Assembly: GCA_025642075.2 (NCBI GenBank)
Contig: JAODUO010000068.1
Span: 340,001 to 404,000, forward strand
DNA length: 64,000 bases
Reading direction: 5' to 3'
From: Ridgeia piscesae
Taxonomy: Eukaryota > Annelida > Polychaeta > Sabellida > Siboglinidae
Below, one piece after another: positions 1 to 13,500 of the stretch. The notes under the pieces were generated by a model that saw only the letters and a program-made list of their open reading frames with translations, ran no database searches and was not told the DNA's origin. Each line of letters opens with the position of its first letter. The stretch's first letter is position 1. The position numbers and the translations under genes are program-made.

Positions 1-1205
1 TACCTGTGGAGTGAGGTATATACCTGTGGAGTGAGGTATGTACCTGAGGAGTGAGGTATGTACCTGTGGAGTGAGGTATATACCTGTGGACTGAGGTATG
101 TACCTGAGGAGTGAGGTATGTACCTATGGAGTGAGGTATATACCTGGGGAGTGAGATATGTACATGTAGAGTGAGGTATGTACCTGTGGAGTGAGGTATG
201 TACCTGTGGAGTGAGGTATATACCTGTGGACTGAGGTATGTACCTGAGGAGTGAGGTATGTACCTGTGGAGTGAGGTATATACCTGTGGAGTGAGGTATG
301 TACCTGTGGAGTGAGGTATGTACCTGTGGAGTGAGGTATGTACCTGTTGAGTGAGGTATGTACCTGTGGAGTGAGGTATGTACCTGAGGAGTGAGGTATG
401 TACCTGTGGAGTGAGGTATATACCTGTGGAGTGAGGTATGTACCTGTGGAGTGAGGTATGTACCTGTGGAGTGAGGTATGTACCTGTGGAGTGAGGTATG
501 TACCTGTGGAGTGAGGTATGTACCTGTGGAGTGAGGTATGTACCTGTGGAGTGAGGTATGTACCTGTGGAGTGAGGTATGTACCTGTGGAGTGAGGTATG
601 TACCTGTGGAGTGAGGTATGTACCTGAGGAGTGAGGTATGTACCTGTGGAGTGAGGTATGTACCTGTGGAGTGAGGTATGTACCTGTGGAGTGAGGTATG
701 TACCTGTGGAGTGAGGTATGTACCTGTGGAGTGAGGTATGTACCTGTGGAGTGAGGTATGTACCTGTGGTGGGGTGAGGTATGTACCTGTGGAGTGAGGT
801 ATATACCTGTGGAGTGAGGTATGTACCTGTGGAGTGAGGTATGTACCTGTGGAGTGAGGTATATACCTGTGGAGTGAGGTATGTACCTGTGGAGTGAGGT
901 ATGTACCTGTGGAGTGAGGTATGTACCTGTGGAGTGAGGTATGTACCTGTAGAGTGAGGTATGTACCTGTAGAGTGAGGTATGTACCGAGGAGTGAGGTA
1001 TGTACCTGTAGAGTGAGGTATGTACCTGTAGAGTGAGGTATGTACCTGTGGAATGAGGTATGTACCTGAGGAGTGAGGTTTGTATCTGTAGATTGGGGTA
1101 CATACCTGTGGAGTGAGGTATGTACCTGAGGAGTGAGGTTTGTATCTGTAGATTGGGGTACATACCTGTGGAGTGAGGTATGTACCTGAGGAGCAAGGTA
1201 TGTAC
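1..1205. repeat. 20-bp minisatellite at an SLC17 splice donor
   Basis: About 59 head-to-tail copies of a 20-bp unit (tacctgtggagtgaggtatg), near-perfect to about 765, with length variants near 769 and 985 and decay at 1075-1200. On the minus (coding) strand each unit reads ACTCCACAG/GTACATACC, the same as the exon end CTCCACAG/GTACATAC at 1206. Confidence 0.97.
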
Positions 1206-1351
1206 CTGTGGAGCAAGGTCAAGGTGGTTGACGGCAAAGCCTGCCCAGGCGAATCCTCCCAGGCCGACGGCAAGGGAGAGACAGGAGATGGCTGCTGCGG
1301 GGGTCATGGTGAACGCAGCGATTGTCATGAACACAGCCTGCGACATGAATG
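1206..1351 (-). CDS. SLC17 gene exon, TM9-TM10
   Basis: Reads [20 protein letters not shown] ... [18 protein letters not shown], matching the GGFxxSGFxxNHLDIAP block. Acceptor AATGTTTCAG, donor CAG/GTACATAC. The donor with flanking bases is the likely seed of the 20-bp array filling 1-1205. Confidence 0.9.
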
Positions 1352-3914
1352 CTGAAACATTGGAAAACAAGATTAAAACTAACACAAAAACGTAGACTTT
1401 GGTCTCTTTGATCATGGGCAGCCACTCAACTTGCACGGAGGATCTAACCTCTGGTTTACACAGTCAACTTAGTTTGTGAGTGCTTCGTAGGAACTACTCA
1501 CATAGGACACCCTGGGCAGTGGCTTCGTCTGACCTGCAAACATGTGTGAGTGACGTGTGTAAGCAATTGTCTGCTGTTCTGAGGGACATCTGCTTCTCTG
1601 TAAGTAAGGGCTGGTTTGGAAGAGTAGCTAATATCCCTGGCTACAAACACGAAGCGGCACTAGTTGTTTTACGAGGAGAAGGACAACTGACCTGCTCTTG
1701 CTGTGTAATATTTATAGTCAAGGAATACAGGATTAAACAATATACAAACCAGTGGAAAGCAAAACTAGACAGCAAGAAAGATGCTAGTGATGGGATAGAA
1801 CAACAACTGCTGGAGGAGGGTTAATAGCATAGGTACAATCAGCAGTAAAAGTCTAAAAGGGAACAAATTTGTGGGAACATTGAACGTCCAAAACAATTCG
1901 AACGACACTACAAATTGTAACAACAGAGGCAAAAGATTTGAGGTAGATATATTATGGATTAAGGAGAGTCATCATTATTAAATACCTAAACAAGGAAGAT
2001 CTGGAGAACGGTGAGCACTGGAGGTGTAACACTATTGTCAGTTCCTAGTAAAGTGCTCGGTAGGGTTAATATAGACAGGGATGAGAGACACATTCAGCAA
2101 TAAATTGAGGGTGGAACAGGCACGGTTCAGAAGAGACTAAATGTTCATATTAAGGGACATCATTGATGAATGCCTTGAGTGGAATTGCCGACTCTCCATC
2201 AATGACCCAAGGTGAGGGGACTTCAGGAACTCTTTTGATAGTTAATTAGTGTATATAGACAATTGTGAAATTCTACGGAATACATTGTAAAACTATCAAA
2301 TTGCATCAAAAAATGTTCAAATGTGCAGTTGAGCATGAAGGAAAATTGACATATTAGTTTCCAGTGATTTTGCCAATGAGATCAAACAGTGTTACGTTTA
2401 CTGCAGGCAAGTGTCAAAGAAATGTAACATTTATTTCATTTAGCTCTTAAAGCTGCACTACAGCACTATCGCACTTTGGCTTTGGTGAAACTACAGAGAA
2501 TTGACATGGCTGAGCTGTGAGTTCACTGTTTTCTCACCTCCAGCCTGTGAAGAACCTCCGAGTGTTTGTGGTGGTCAGGATGTCACGTTTACGAATTAGG
2601 TCAGCAAGTTGACCTCCGACCTGCACCATGACAACCATGACAACATAGGGCAACGCTGCCATTGTGCCAGCCTGTAACATAACCATTCAGTGCTCAAGAC
2701 AGTTCGGTGGAACTGTTCTTTTTACAGGTTCTCATTTATTATGTAAACATACAAATGATTGGTCCACATCACAGTCTGGTCCACATAATAGTCTAGTCCA
2801 CCCATCACAGTCTGGTCCGCATCATAGTCTAGTCCACATCACAGTTAGGTCCACCACAGTCTGGTCCGCATCACAGTCTGGTCCACACCACAGTCTGGTC
2901 CACCACAGTCTGGCCCAAACCAACCCCCAAAAAGTCTGGTCCACATCACAGTCTGGTCCAAAAACCCCCCAAAAAGTCTGGTTCCCACCCCACCAAGTCT
3001 GGTCCGCATCACAATCTGGTCCACCCACAGTCTGGTCCATCCACAGTCTGGTCCACATCACAGTCTGGTCCAGCACCACAGTCTGGTCCGCATCACAGTC
3101 TGGTCCATACCACAGTCTGGTCCAGTTACTGAGCCTGGAGCACATAACTAAGTCTGGTCCATGCCATCGGTCTGGTACACATCACTCAACTTGGTCCATG
3201 TCACTTCGTTTAGCCTACCACCCGTATTCCTTTAAATCTAGGCCAGGTAGATGATTTCAGTTTTAAACTGGCATAGTTATTTTAAATAGTTTTTGCCAAT
3301 TATCTGATAGACACAGACAATCATAGACCAGCCAGGCAGGTGATTTAAAAGTTGAATAAAGACATGATGTCTCTTGTTGGATATCTTTTCACTTTGTGAG
3401 GTTTCTTTGGATCTCAAAATTCCACATGAATAATTCAGCAACATGCTTTATTCAAACGGCTTTCAGTGCCTTTTGACATACAAATTCAACAGTTTATTTG
3501 ACAGTGTAATATTTATCTGAACTGGAGTGGCTTTAAATTCTTTAAAATGTTTACAAAATGTTTACAAGTTTACAAAACAATATATTATTTTCACTGAATT
3601 TTAGTAAGATATTATGCACTACTTGGTAAGTTAATTATGCAATGAAAATGCAAAAGAACGTTGTCAGAATAATCACCATGTAGAGGTCGTAGTCCATGAC
3701 GTCACTGAGGAACAATGGAAGTTCAGTGAGAAGGGTATAGAAACCCCAGTTCTCAGCAAAGTGGGCAACTACAATAGCCAGCACTGGGAGAGAGGTGAGC
3801 ATCTGCTTCCAGGGCAGTGGCGACGAAAGACCCTGAAACATTAATTCACATTGTGTTGTTATAGAACTTGTTGCAATTGTCAAGTGGAAGTATAATTGTA
3901 CTAGGCAATAAGAG

Positions 3915-3975
<61 letters not shown>

Positions 3976-4112
3976 TAATATAATATATATATAATATAAT
4001 ATATATATAATATAATATAATATAATATAATATAATATATATATAATATATATAATATATATATATATATAATATAATATATATATATATATAATATATA
4101 TATAATATAATA

Positions 4113-4156
<44 letters not shown>

Positions 4157-4509
4157 CAAATATATATAAAATGTTAGTTTAATAATTTTCACATCATTTT
4201 TGTTTTTGTTACTAGAGTTAATGACTTACTTATATATGAATATTCAGCTAGATTGGTGGAAAACTCTGTATATATATTTTGGATGAATATAATATAATAT
4301 AATATAATATAATATAATAAATATAATAATATAATAATATGATATGATATATGATATGATATGATATGATATGATATGATATGATATGATATGATATGAT
4401 ATGATATGATATGATATGATATGATATGATATGATATGATATGATATATATATGATATGATATGATATGATATGATATGATATGATATGATATGATATGA
4501 TATAATAAA

Positions 4510-4558
<49 letters not shown>

Positions 4559-7500
4559 GCCCAAAATTATATACAAATGTTAGTTTAATAATTTCTCCAC
4601 ATCATTTTTTTGTTTACTAGAGTCTAGAGTCGACTTACTTATATATGACATTTCAGCTAGATTGGTGGAAAACTCTGTATATATATTTTGGATGACACCT
4701 TTCTACATTACTGTGAACCATTGATTGTCCCATTAGGATTACAGACACTGACATATGTGTCTGTATCTGTGAGCTGTTCATGCCTAATGCCTAATATGTC
4801 TATTGTTCACAAGTAAGCAGTCACATGGTAGTAGCAAGTGACAACCGATGCCTTCGGATATGCATGGAGCTAGCACAAAAGCAACCAGCATGACCCCAAA
4901 ATGTATTTGGCCAAGGATCACTATTGCAGGTAAAAACTATAACACGAAAAACTTATTAAAAACATTGAAGTAGACAGAAAAAAAGTAGAGAAAATCATAT
5001 GGTCATATGTATGTTGACAGCACATTGTTTGAGCACATTTCTAATCCTTCTCCCACTACGCTGTAACCACCATGATGATAGCAATGATCACTGATGCCAA
5101 CCTGGCAGGTGATTTTCATTCATCTTATGTTGCCTACAGGTGTCTTTTGGAAGACACAATATAAACCATGTCCCTACCCTACCATGTCGTGTTTATGGTA
5201 GTGGAAGTAAAAGTAAATTAAATTTGGAGAAAGGAAACAAACCTCACTCACTTAGCTAGGATCTCACGTTTAAAACTCGCAATGTCAGAAAAAAGAATCC
5301 ACATCTGTCGCACCAGATTGTAGACTGTTATTTACCACAGGAAGAAGACAATGTTTACCCCTTTCCGGAAGGTCAGTCCCTGCTGGATGTAGTCGAGTTC
5401 ATGACGGGAGATGGTCAGATGATCTACGGGAGACTCACTCACCACAAGACACCATGCCACGTACCACATAATGGCCACAGCCCCTGTCACCACAGAAAAC
5501 ACTTTTTTTCATGTAAACTTTAGCAACTATACACATGTAGAAGCCACGTGCCACACAATGGCCACAGCCCCTGTCACCACAGAACACTTCATGTCACCTC
5601 TAGCAACTATACACACCTGTAGGAGACATGTACCACACAATGGCCACAGCCTCTGTCACCACAGAACACACTTCATGTCACCTCTAGCAACTATACACAC
5701 CTGTAGGAGAACGTACCACACAATGGCCACAGCCCCTGTCACCACAGAACACTTCATGTCACCTCTAGCAACTATACACACCTGTAGGAGACATGTACCA
5801 CACAATGGCCACAGCCCCTGTCACCACAGAACACACTTCATGTCACCTCTAGCAACTATACACACCTGTAGGAGAACGTACCACACAATGGCCACAGCCC
5901 CTGTCACCACAGAACACTTCATGTCACCTCTAGCAACTATACACACCTGTAGGAGAACGTACCACACAATGGCCACAGCCCCTGTCACCACAGAACACAC
6001 TTCATGTCACCTCTAGCAACTATACACACCTGTAGGAGACATGTACCACACAATGGCCACAGCCTCTGTCACCACAGAACACTTCATGTCACCTCTAGCA
6101 ACTATACACACCTGTAGGAGACATGTACCACACAATGGCCACAGCCTCTGTCACCACAGAACAACTTCATGTCACCTCTAGCAACTATACACACCTGTAG
6201 GAGAACGTACCACACAATGGCCACAGCCCCTGTCACCACAGAACACACTTCATGTCACCTCTAGCAACTATACACACCTGTAGGAGAATGTACCACACAA
6301 TGGCCACAGCCTCTGTCACCACAGAACACTTCATGTCACCTCTAGCAACTAACACACCTGTAGGAGAACGTACCACACAATGGCCACAGCCCCTGTCACC
6401 ACAGAAAACACTTCATGTCACCTCTAGCAACTATACACACCTGTAGGAGACATGTACCACACAATGGCCACAGCCCCTGTCACCACAGAACACACTTCAT
6501 GTCACCTCTAGCAACTATACACACCTGTAGGAGAAAGTACCACACAATGGCCACAGCCTCTGTCACCACAGAACACACTTCATGTCACCTCTAGCAACTA
6601 TACACACCTGTAGGAGAACGTACCACACAATGGCCACAGCCCCTGTCACCACAGAACACTTCATGTCACCTCTAGCAACTATACACACCTGTAGGAGACA
6701 TGTACCACACAATGGCCACAGCCTCTGTCACCACAGAACACACTTCATGTCACCTCTAGCAACTATACACACCTGTAGGAGAACGTACCACACAATGGCC
6801 ACAGCCCCTGTCAGCACAGAACACTTCATGTCACCTCTAGCAACTATACACACCTGTAGGAGAACGTACCACACAATGGCCACAGCCCCTGTCACCACAG
6901 AACACTTCATGTCACCTCTAGCAACTATACACACCTGTAGGAGAACGTACCACACAATGGCCACAGCCCCTGTCACCACAGAACACTTCATGTCACCTCT
7001 AGCAACTATACACACCTGTAGGAGAACGTACCACACAATGGCCACAGCCTCTGTCACCACAGAACACACTTCATGTCACCTCTAGCAACTATACACACCT
7101 GTAGGAGACGTGTCAGACAGCAGACACAAAATGTGTAAAACAAAACAAATCGAGAGGAACCTCTTATTAGTCTTAATTTATTATTATTAATTTATTTATT
7201 TATTTATATGTTTTACAATTGAATCAATGTAATTTTTGTATATATGATTTACTATTTTTATTTTTATTTATTAAAATTAATTTAATTTAATTTGTCTTAT
7301 TTTCCTATAAATGTCTTATGTTAAGCACTCTGAATATGGCAGTATACAAAATAAACGTTATTGTATTATTAATATATCTTTTCTGTCAACTTTCAGAAGA
7401 AGATACAGATAAACGACATAGTGTCAAATTATGTTATCAGCCTAATGTCATTCTCCTGTTTCAAGGGTTAATGGATTCGAAATGTTGGCACTTATATGAA

Positions 7501-10500
7501 ATTACACATACAACAGTTTTTTTGGAATTAGTTTAGAACAGTAATGTTTGGGACACTGCAAGATAGAAATACACATTTACTACAGAATTACCTACTTACC
7601 AAAGATGTAGAAAATCCAGGGCCATCCCAAAGTGTTGGCTATCCACGCAGACAGAGGCATAGACACAACTGTCCCAAAGTAAGAACCTAGTCACAGGAAG
7701 CAGAACCAAGCAAGGCATCAGAACTCAGAAGTGTGACAACTGTCTAAGTTAAGAGACGGACGGACGGACGGACGGACGGACGGACGGACGGACGGACGGA
7801 CGGACGGACGAGGACGGACGGACGGAGCGGGACGGACGACGACGCGACGGACGGACGGAGCGGACGGAGCGGACGACGGACGGGCGACGGACGGACGGAC
7901 GGACGGACGGACGGACGGACGGACGGACGGACGGACGGACGGACGGACGGACGGACGGACGGACGGACGGACGGACGGACGGACGGACGAACGAACGACA
8001 AACAAACAGAAACGAAGCTTATTAACGAACAAGCAACAACACAGTAATAACAACATACTGGGGGGAAATGATGAGTCGCTGCGAAAGGGACATAGCAGAT
8101 GTCACGCCCAGTTAGCAGCGAGCGAAGCGAAGCGAAGCAGCAAGCGAAACGACAAACGAAACAAAGCGAAGTAGACAAAGTTTATTTAACAACAACAACA
8201 ACACAGTAATATACAACATACTGTGGGGAAAATGATGAGTCGCTGCTGCTGTAAAGGGACATAGCAGAAGTCACTATGCCCTTTTAGTTACTATGACAAT
8301 AGCTCTGCCTCAATGTACAGGAGTCTAACAAAATTACATGTCAGGATTTTTTGACATCTAACACCGATTATGATCTAGTGATAATACAAGTTATAATATA
8401 ACATGCATGTACATGTTAAGTGTAGTACCTGGTAGGCTAGTAGAGCAGTAGTGTAGTGGATAGACTTTCACTCTATATTACTCCAACTCAGCGGTTTGAA
8501 TGAGTTCCTGGCTATAGACAGTGGTGGATATTTGCGTATGAATAATCTTTGCGCATTAATTGACAGAGTGGCTGGATGCTTTCCAGAGAAGGAGAGATGG
8601 TGTTCGATTGAACAGGTCTGTCAGGGAAGTAAAGTTAAAGCGCTTTGAGCAATCCTGAGGACTGGATACTGCACTATATAAGAACTTAACTTTGCTTACT
8701 TACCTGTAAGTGTGTATGAGTGTTCATAGTTACATGTGCACATGTATTAATCAATTACATGTAACAGAAGTGACGTACAATCATACATACACATAACAGT
8801 AAAATATATTCTCCATGTCTCTCACCTGAAAATGATATTGTAGCGAGCTTGCTGCGTTCCAAGATTGGAGCCCATTTACTCCAGATGGCGTGAGCACATG
8901 GATAAGTGACACCCTGGCAGAAATTATCGTATCAGGTGAACATACATGTAAAATGTCTCCTAACTGTTCTAATACAGCTACATTCTCTCGGAGCATGCAT
9001 CATTTGTTTACAGGCCGAATCATCAGATTATTTAGCAGTGATTGTGTCCCTTGCTGAAATAGGCCATGATACATGTCCACCAAGACTCAAACAAAATGTA
9101 TATTTCTGAACAATAAACTTAATCGTAGTCATATTTGTGCACATAATAAGTATAAGAAATGTTTTTGTTATTAATTGATAACTATCATAAGTGTATCAAT
9201 TATCATAAATTAACCACATCTGTCCTGGGCAACAGCTATAACGAATCATAAACAGCTTTGTAAATACTTGCACAGCTTTAGTCTAACAATCACTAACAAT
9301 CAACATGAAAAAGACTACCCCCCGTGGGTAAGTGAATTTTTCATATTTAAGCTTAATTATAATAATAATAATGTAACCTTTTTTGGCCCTAACTCCATAT
9401 AAGTGAAATGCATTGATGTGTCAAAATATTAAGTTTGATCAAATGTCAAAATCAAGTATAAACTTGACAAAGAATTTTATATACAACTAGGCAAAGCAGC
9501 AACATCCTTCAGAAGGCTCATAACTTGTCTGATGCAATTAGAGTACAATACTAGCCATACTGCACACAAATCTGAAAGTGTACCATGTGACATAAATCCA
9601 CTAGGCTAGCGCTGTCGATCGCCAATTGCACCATAGGCGAAACGGTATGCTATTTGTCGAAAATAAAATAAAACTCTTTGCCAAATTGCCGAAACGTTAT
9701 TTTGTCATTATTATTGACATTATCAGCAGTACATGACTGCATTATTCACAGCCCGGTTCTGTTGAAGTTGCGTAAATGATCGCACATCACACCAACACAA
9801 ATAACCAGTCAGCGTGTGACGTGCCTAGCAGGGCAAACAATAGGTTGCTAATCCCTCCATTTAGCCACACTTATAGACAATAGCAGGGCTTAATTCAATT
9901 AAGAATTGGTTTGCCTGAACAATGGGGAGCTGCTGGATGACACTAGTTACAAGCTTGAGTACCCAATGTTGTACCTAACAGGTTCTCTATTACCACTCAG
10001 TACGTGTTGGTGCAGTCACATGTCATGACCATTAAATAATCAATGTGCCATTCAACCAAATGTCGATATATGGTTGATCTAATTCATGTATATTTGAAGT
10101 CTCATAACCAGAACACATTACAGAGAGAAAGATGCATGTCAAAAATGTGTTATCATTTACATACAGCCTCTGTCACCCAGGCTAGAAATACAGTTGATAT
10201 GTAGACTATTACAGTTAACTAATTTGGAGAATTATTCTATTCAACTAATCAGTTACTGGCCAGTGAAATGATTTTTTAAGATAGGTAATAATTATATCAG
10301 TGCACTGTTTGAATCCCTGCGTGGCAACAAAAGTAGAGTAGGTTTTTCTAAATGATAAGGCCTTGTTATAAAATGTTATCTTTCAACTTCTATAGATGAA
10401 ATATGTTCCATTAATTTATTTTGGGTATTTGCAAAACGTTCAACTGTTGTTCAGCTTTATTTTTTTAAGGTTAAAAATGTTCTTTTAAATAATATAGGGT

Positions 10501-13500
10501 GTTTGTTTTGTTTTTATGCTAATTGTGTTGACAATGTTTAGGTAATAAAAATCACATGTTTTGTAGTGAATAATGTATAACAGTCTATATTATATTACAT
10601 TGTTTTGATCTAAAAAAATGGGTAAAAGAAATCTAATTTGGCTAAAGAAATGTCTGACCTTTCGCCAAATTGGCTAAACAAATTTTAGGCCGAGCGCTAG
10701 CTTAGAATCCATTCAACATTTGTCCTACTAAATAAACTGTATTCTGATTATAAAGACAAGAAATATTAACACAGAAAATGATGCGTCAGGTAAGGATGAA
10801 GAGACGTGCATTAAAGAGGCCTCACCTCAAAGATGCCTTCCAGGACGCGCAGAGAGATGAGTGCGTATGGACCAAGGTGGGCTGCTGGGTGACTCAGCAG
10901 GGTCAACACAGCCGTCCCAAGGATGCCAATTCCAAACAAGTGTTTCCCGCCGATCTTAGCCGCCAGCCACCCTGAGATTGACAGTTTGGCTTATCCGTTA
11001 ATACGTAATTTCATTTTGTAACATTTTAACAATTATGCTAGTGTTTTAATTCATAATTCTAAGATTAAATAATACATATGGTTTAATATTATACTGGTAA
11101 AACCCCCAAATACTATCTGCATATTCAAAATTGTAACAAACATAGATAATGATAATCACACATGTTGAGTTGCTAATAAAACTTGTGTTATTATTAAAAA
11201 TGGGCCAAGAGGCCCTCAAGTCATTTAGATCTTATTGTGATTTTGGTGACTTATTGAAACATTACAACTTTGAGTGTCAATACAAAATTAGAGTAAAGTT
11301 TTTGAAAAAATAAACACAATAAAAATTAAATTTTTGGTGGCACTGAGTTGTTTATTTAGATCTCTTGTATGGCACTACATGTACTGTGGGACATACCTGT
11401 GCAAAATCAGAAAAGCTTGTTATCCAGTTAAACTGAATATGCCAATATGCATTTACACTGCTCTGGTTATCTCTGGACATACTCTCTGTGGACAGCAAAC
11501 ATCTGTCAAATGTCAGTGACACTTGACAGCTGTGTCTGTGACACTGTGTCACAGACACATTGGATTTGTGTAACTTTGCAAAACAATATTATTTGCAAAT
11601 GTTATCAATATGTTATCAATAATGTTATTACCCGAGGTACTGTTAGGAATTATCTTCTTAGTTGTGACATTTATTCAAATAAAAACATACATTTAAGCAA
11701 ATCTACCCGATTCACATTCAACATTGATAGTTTTAAACTTTTTAAAGTAGAAAATGCTGGCAACTTTTCAGTATAATATCGATTCAATGTGTTGTTGACG
11801 TAAGTGAGCCACTAACAGTAGACCAGTCACACCTCAGTCTACAGCCAGCGAATACACAAGCCCTAGAATATAGAAGTTGGCAAATACACAACTCATGCTA
11901 GGCAGGACCTAGCAAATGTGAACATTTAGCTTTTGCAGGAGGCCTAGAGGTGTATTTTGAGGTTATTGTTGGCATATTCTGTAACTGTCTTTAAAAGCAC
12001 GAACTATCAATAACGACATGAAAATTATTAGGTAAATTTACCTTTCAAAAAACGTTTGGTCCCCCAGTAATTAGTTTATATATTTTTTAATATAAAACAT
12101 ATCAATATAAATAACCAGGACACTGGAATATCAACATATTTAAAGGAACAGAACCATGTTGCTGATCTAGAATACTGATTAAAACTTATACACTGTAGCG
12201 GTCAATTCAAAATGAGCATGCATTAACAGCCTTAGTTGATGCAGAATTTTTAAAAATAATTAACACATTAATGAACAATATGGAATGTTTGTGAGAACAA
12301 CACTAAAACATTACACTTGAGACTGTACCTCCTGGAAGCTGAGTGAGGATGTATCCATAGAAGAATGACCCAAGAATTAAACCACGAATGTGGCTGTCCC
12401 ACTCAAATTGAGCCACGGTCTACAATAGACACAACAATTATGAGCTTAGTTACGTATTTAAAACGGTCAATTTATTTTTATTTTTAAAGTATATATTTCT
12501 CCTACCACAATATTTTATACACACGGCTGCTAATGTTTTCCATTGGTTACAGAATAAAACTATTTTGCCTTTATTGTTTTCATATTTAGTAAAATCATCA
12601 GTGTTACAACATTGCTATAGTAGTTGTCAGAATATTTCAACAGAACACTCACTTTTGCCAAAATTTTGATTAAAATAGTTAGCTATAAGTATAATTATTC
12701 TACTGAACTTTTTCATGCAAGCTCATAATTTTATTTTTTGGCTACTTACAGTTATTTCGGTACCATCGCTGGCCAATGTTGTATGGTTGGTAACCATAGC
12801 AACAATGGCAACACTGAGATTGACTCGAAGTGCATACACATTGGCTGGAACAAAGAAGTACTTGGCTAAATATGACACACGCAGATTGACTCAAATTGCA
12901 CACATTGGCTGGAACAAAGAAGTACTTGGCTAAATATGACACACGCAGATTGACTCAAATTGCACACATTGGCTGGAACAAAGAAGTACTTGGCTAAATA
13001 TGACACACAGAGATTGACTTAAATTGCATACACACTGGCTGAAACAAAAACAGTACTTGGCTAAACATGACACACACAGATGTAAACATAAAGAACTAGT
13101 CATAAACCGTGCTAAGCAATTCTGAAAATATTGTCATTGTGTGAAGCTACAAAAAGACCTATCTTGGAGGAAAACGCACACAGAGCAATCAGCAGACACC
13201 CACAGTATGCTGGGTATGGCCTGGGTTTCTTTACGAATCCTTCACCTTTACAGATTTGGATTTTTTTCAGAAAACTTTACAAACACCTTGAAACATGTGT
13301 GGTTTTATTACTACTAATAATTTTCCTACGTTTGTAATGTCTATATTTTTGAAAAGGTAACATCCTGAAGGATCTATTTATGGAGAAACAAAGACATTTT
13401 AACATAACGAATTATCATAATTTATTCAAAATGGACACTAAATAGTATGAGTAACATCATACCATCACACTTCGCATGCAGTAACAATAAAACCGTAGCC

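Noticed and set aside
1..1205. CRISPR array, because of very regular short repeats
   Set aside because: There are no spacers; the 20-bp units are directly contiguous, and this is an animal genome.
4620..4634. tctagagtcgac, identical to part of a cloning polylinker, hinting at vector contamination
   Set aside because: It lies inside a diverged copy of a local duplication (4169-4288), with no other vector sequence nearby. Chance match.
5471..7085. Plus-strand repeat frames reading [10 protein letters not shown]
   Set aside because: Array of duplicated SLC17 splice junctions. The coding exon is on the other strand.
7718..8178. Protein with SVRPSVRP repeats
   Set aside because: Typical artefact of an ACGG tetranucleotide array in an intron.
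12742..12942. Cys-rich small protein on the minus strand
   Set aside because: Wrong frame of the SLC17 TM1 exon and its repeat copies.
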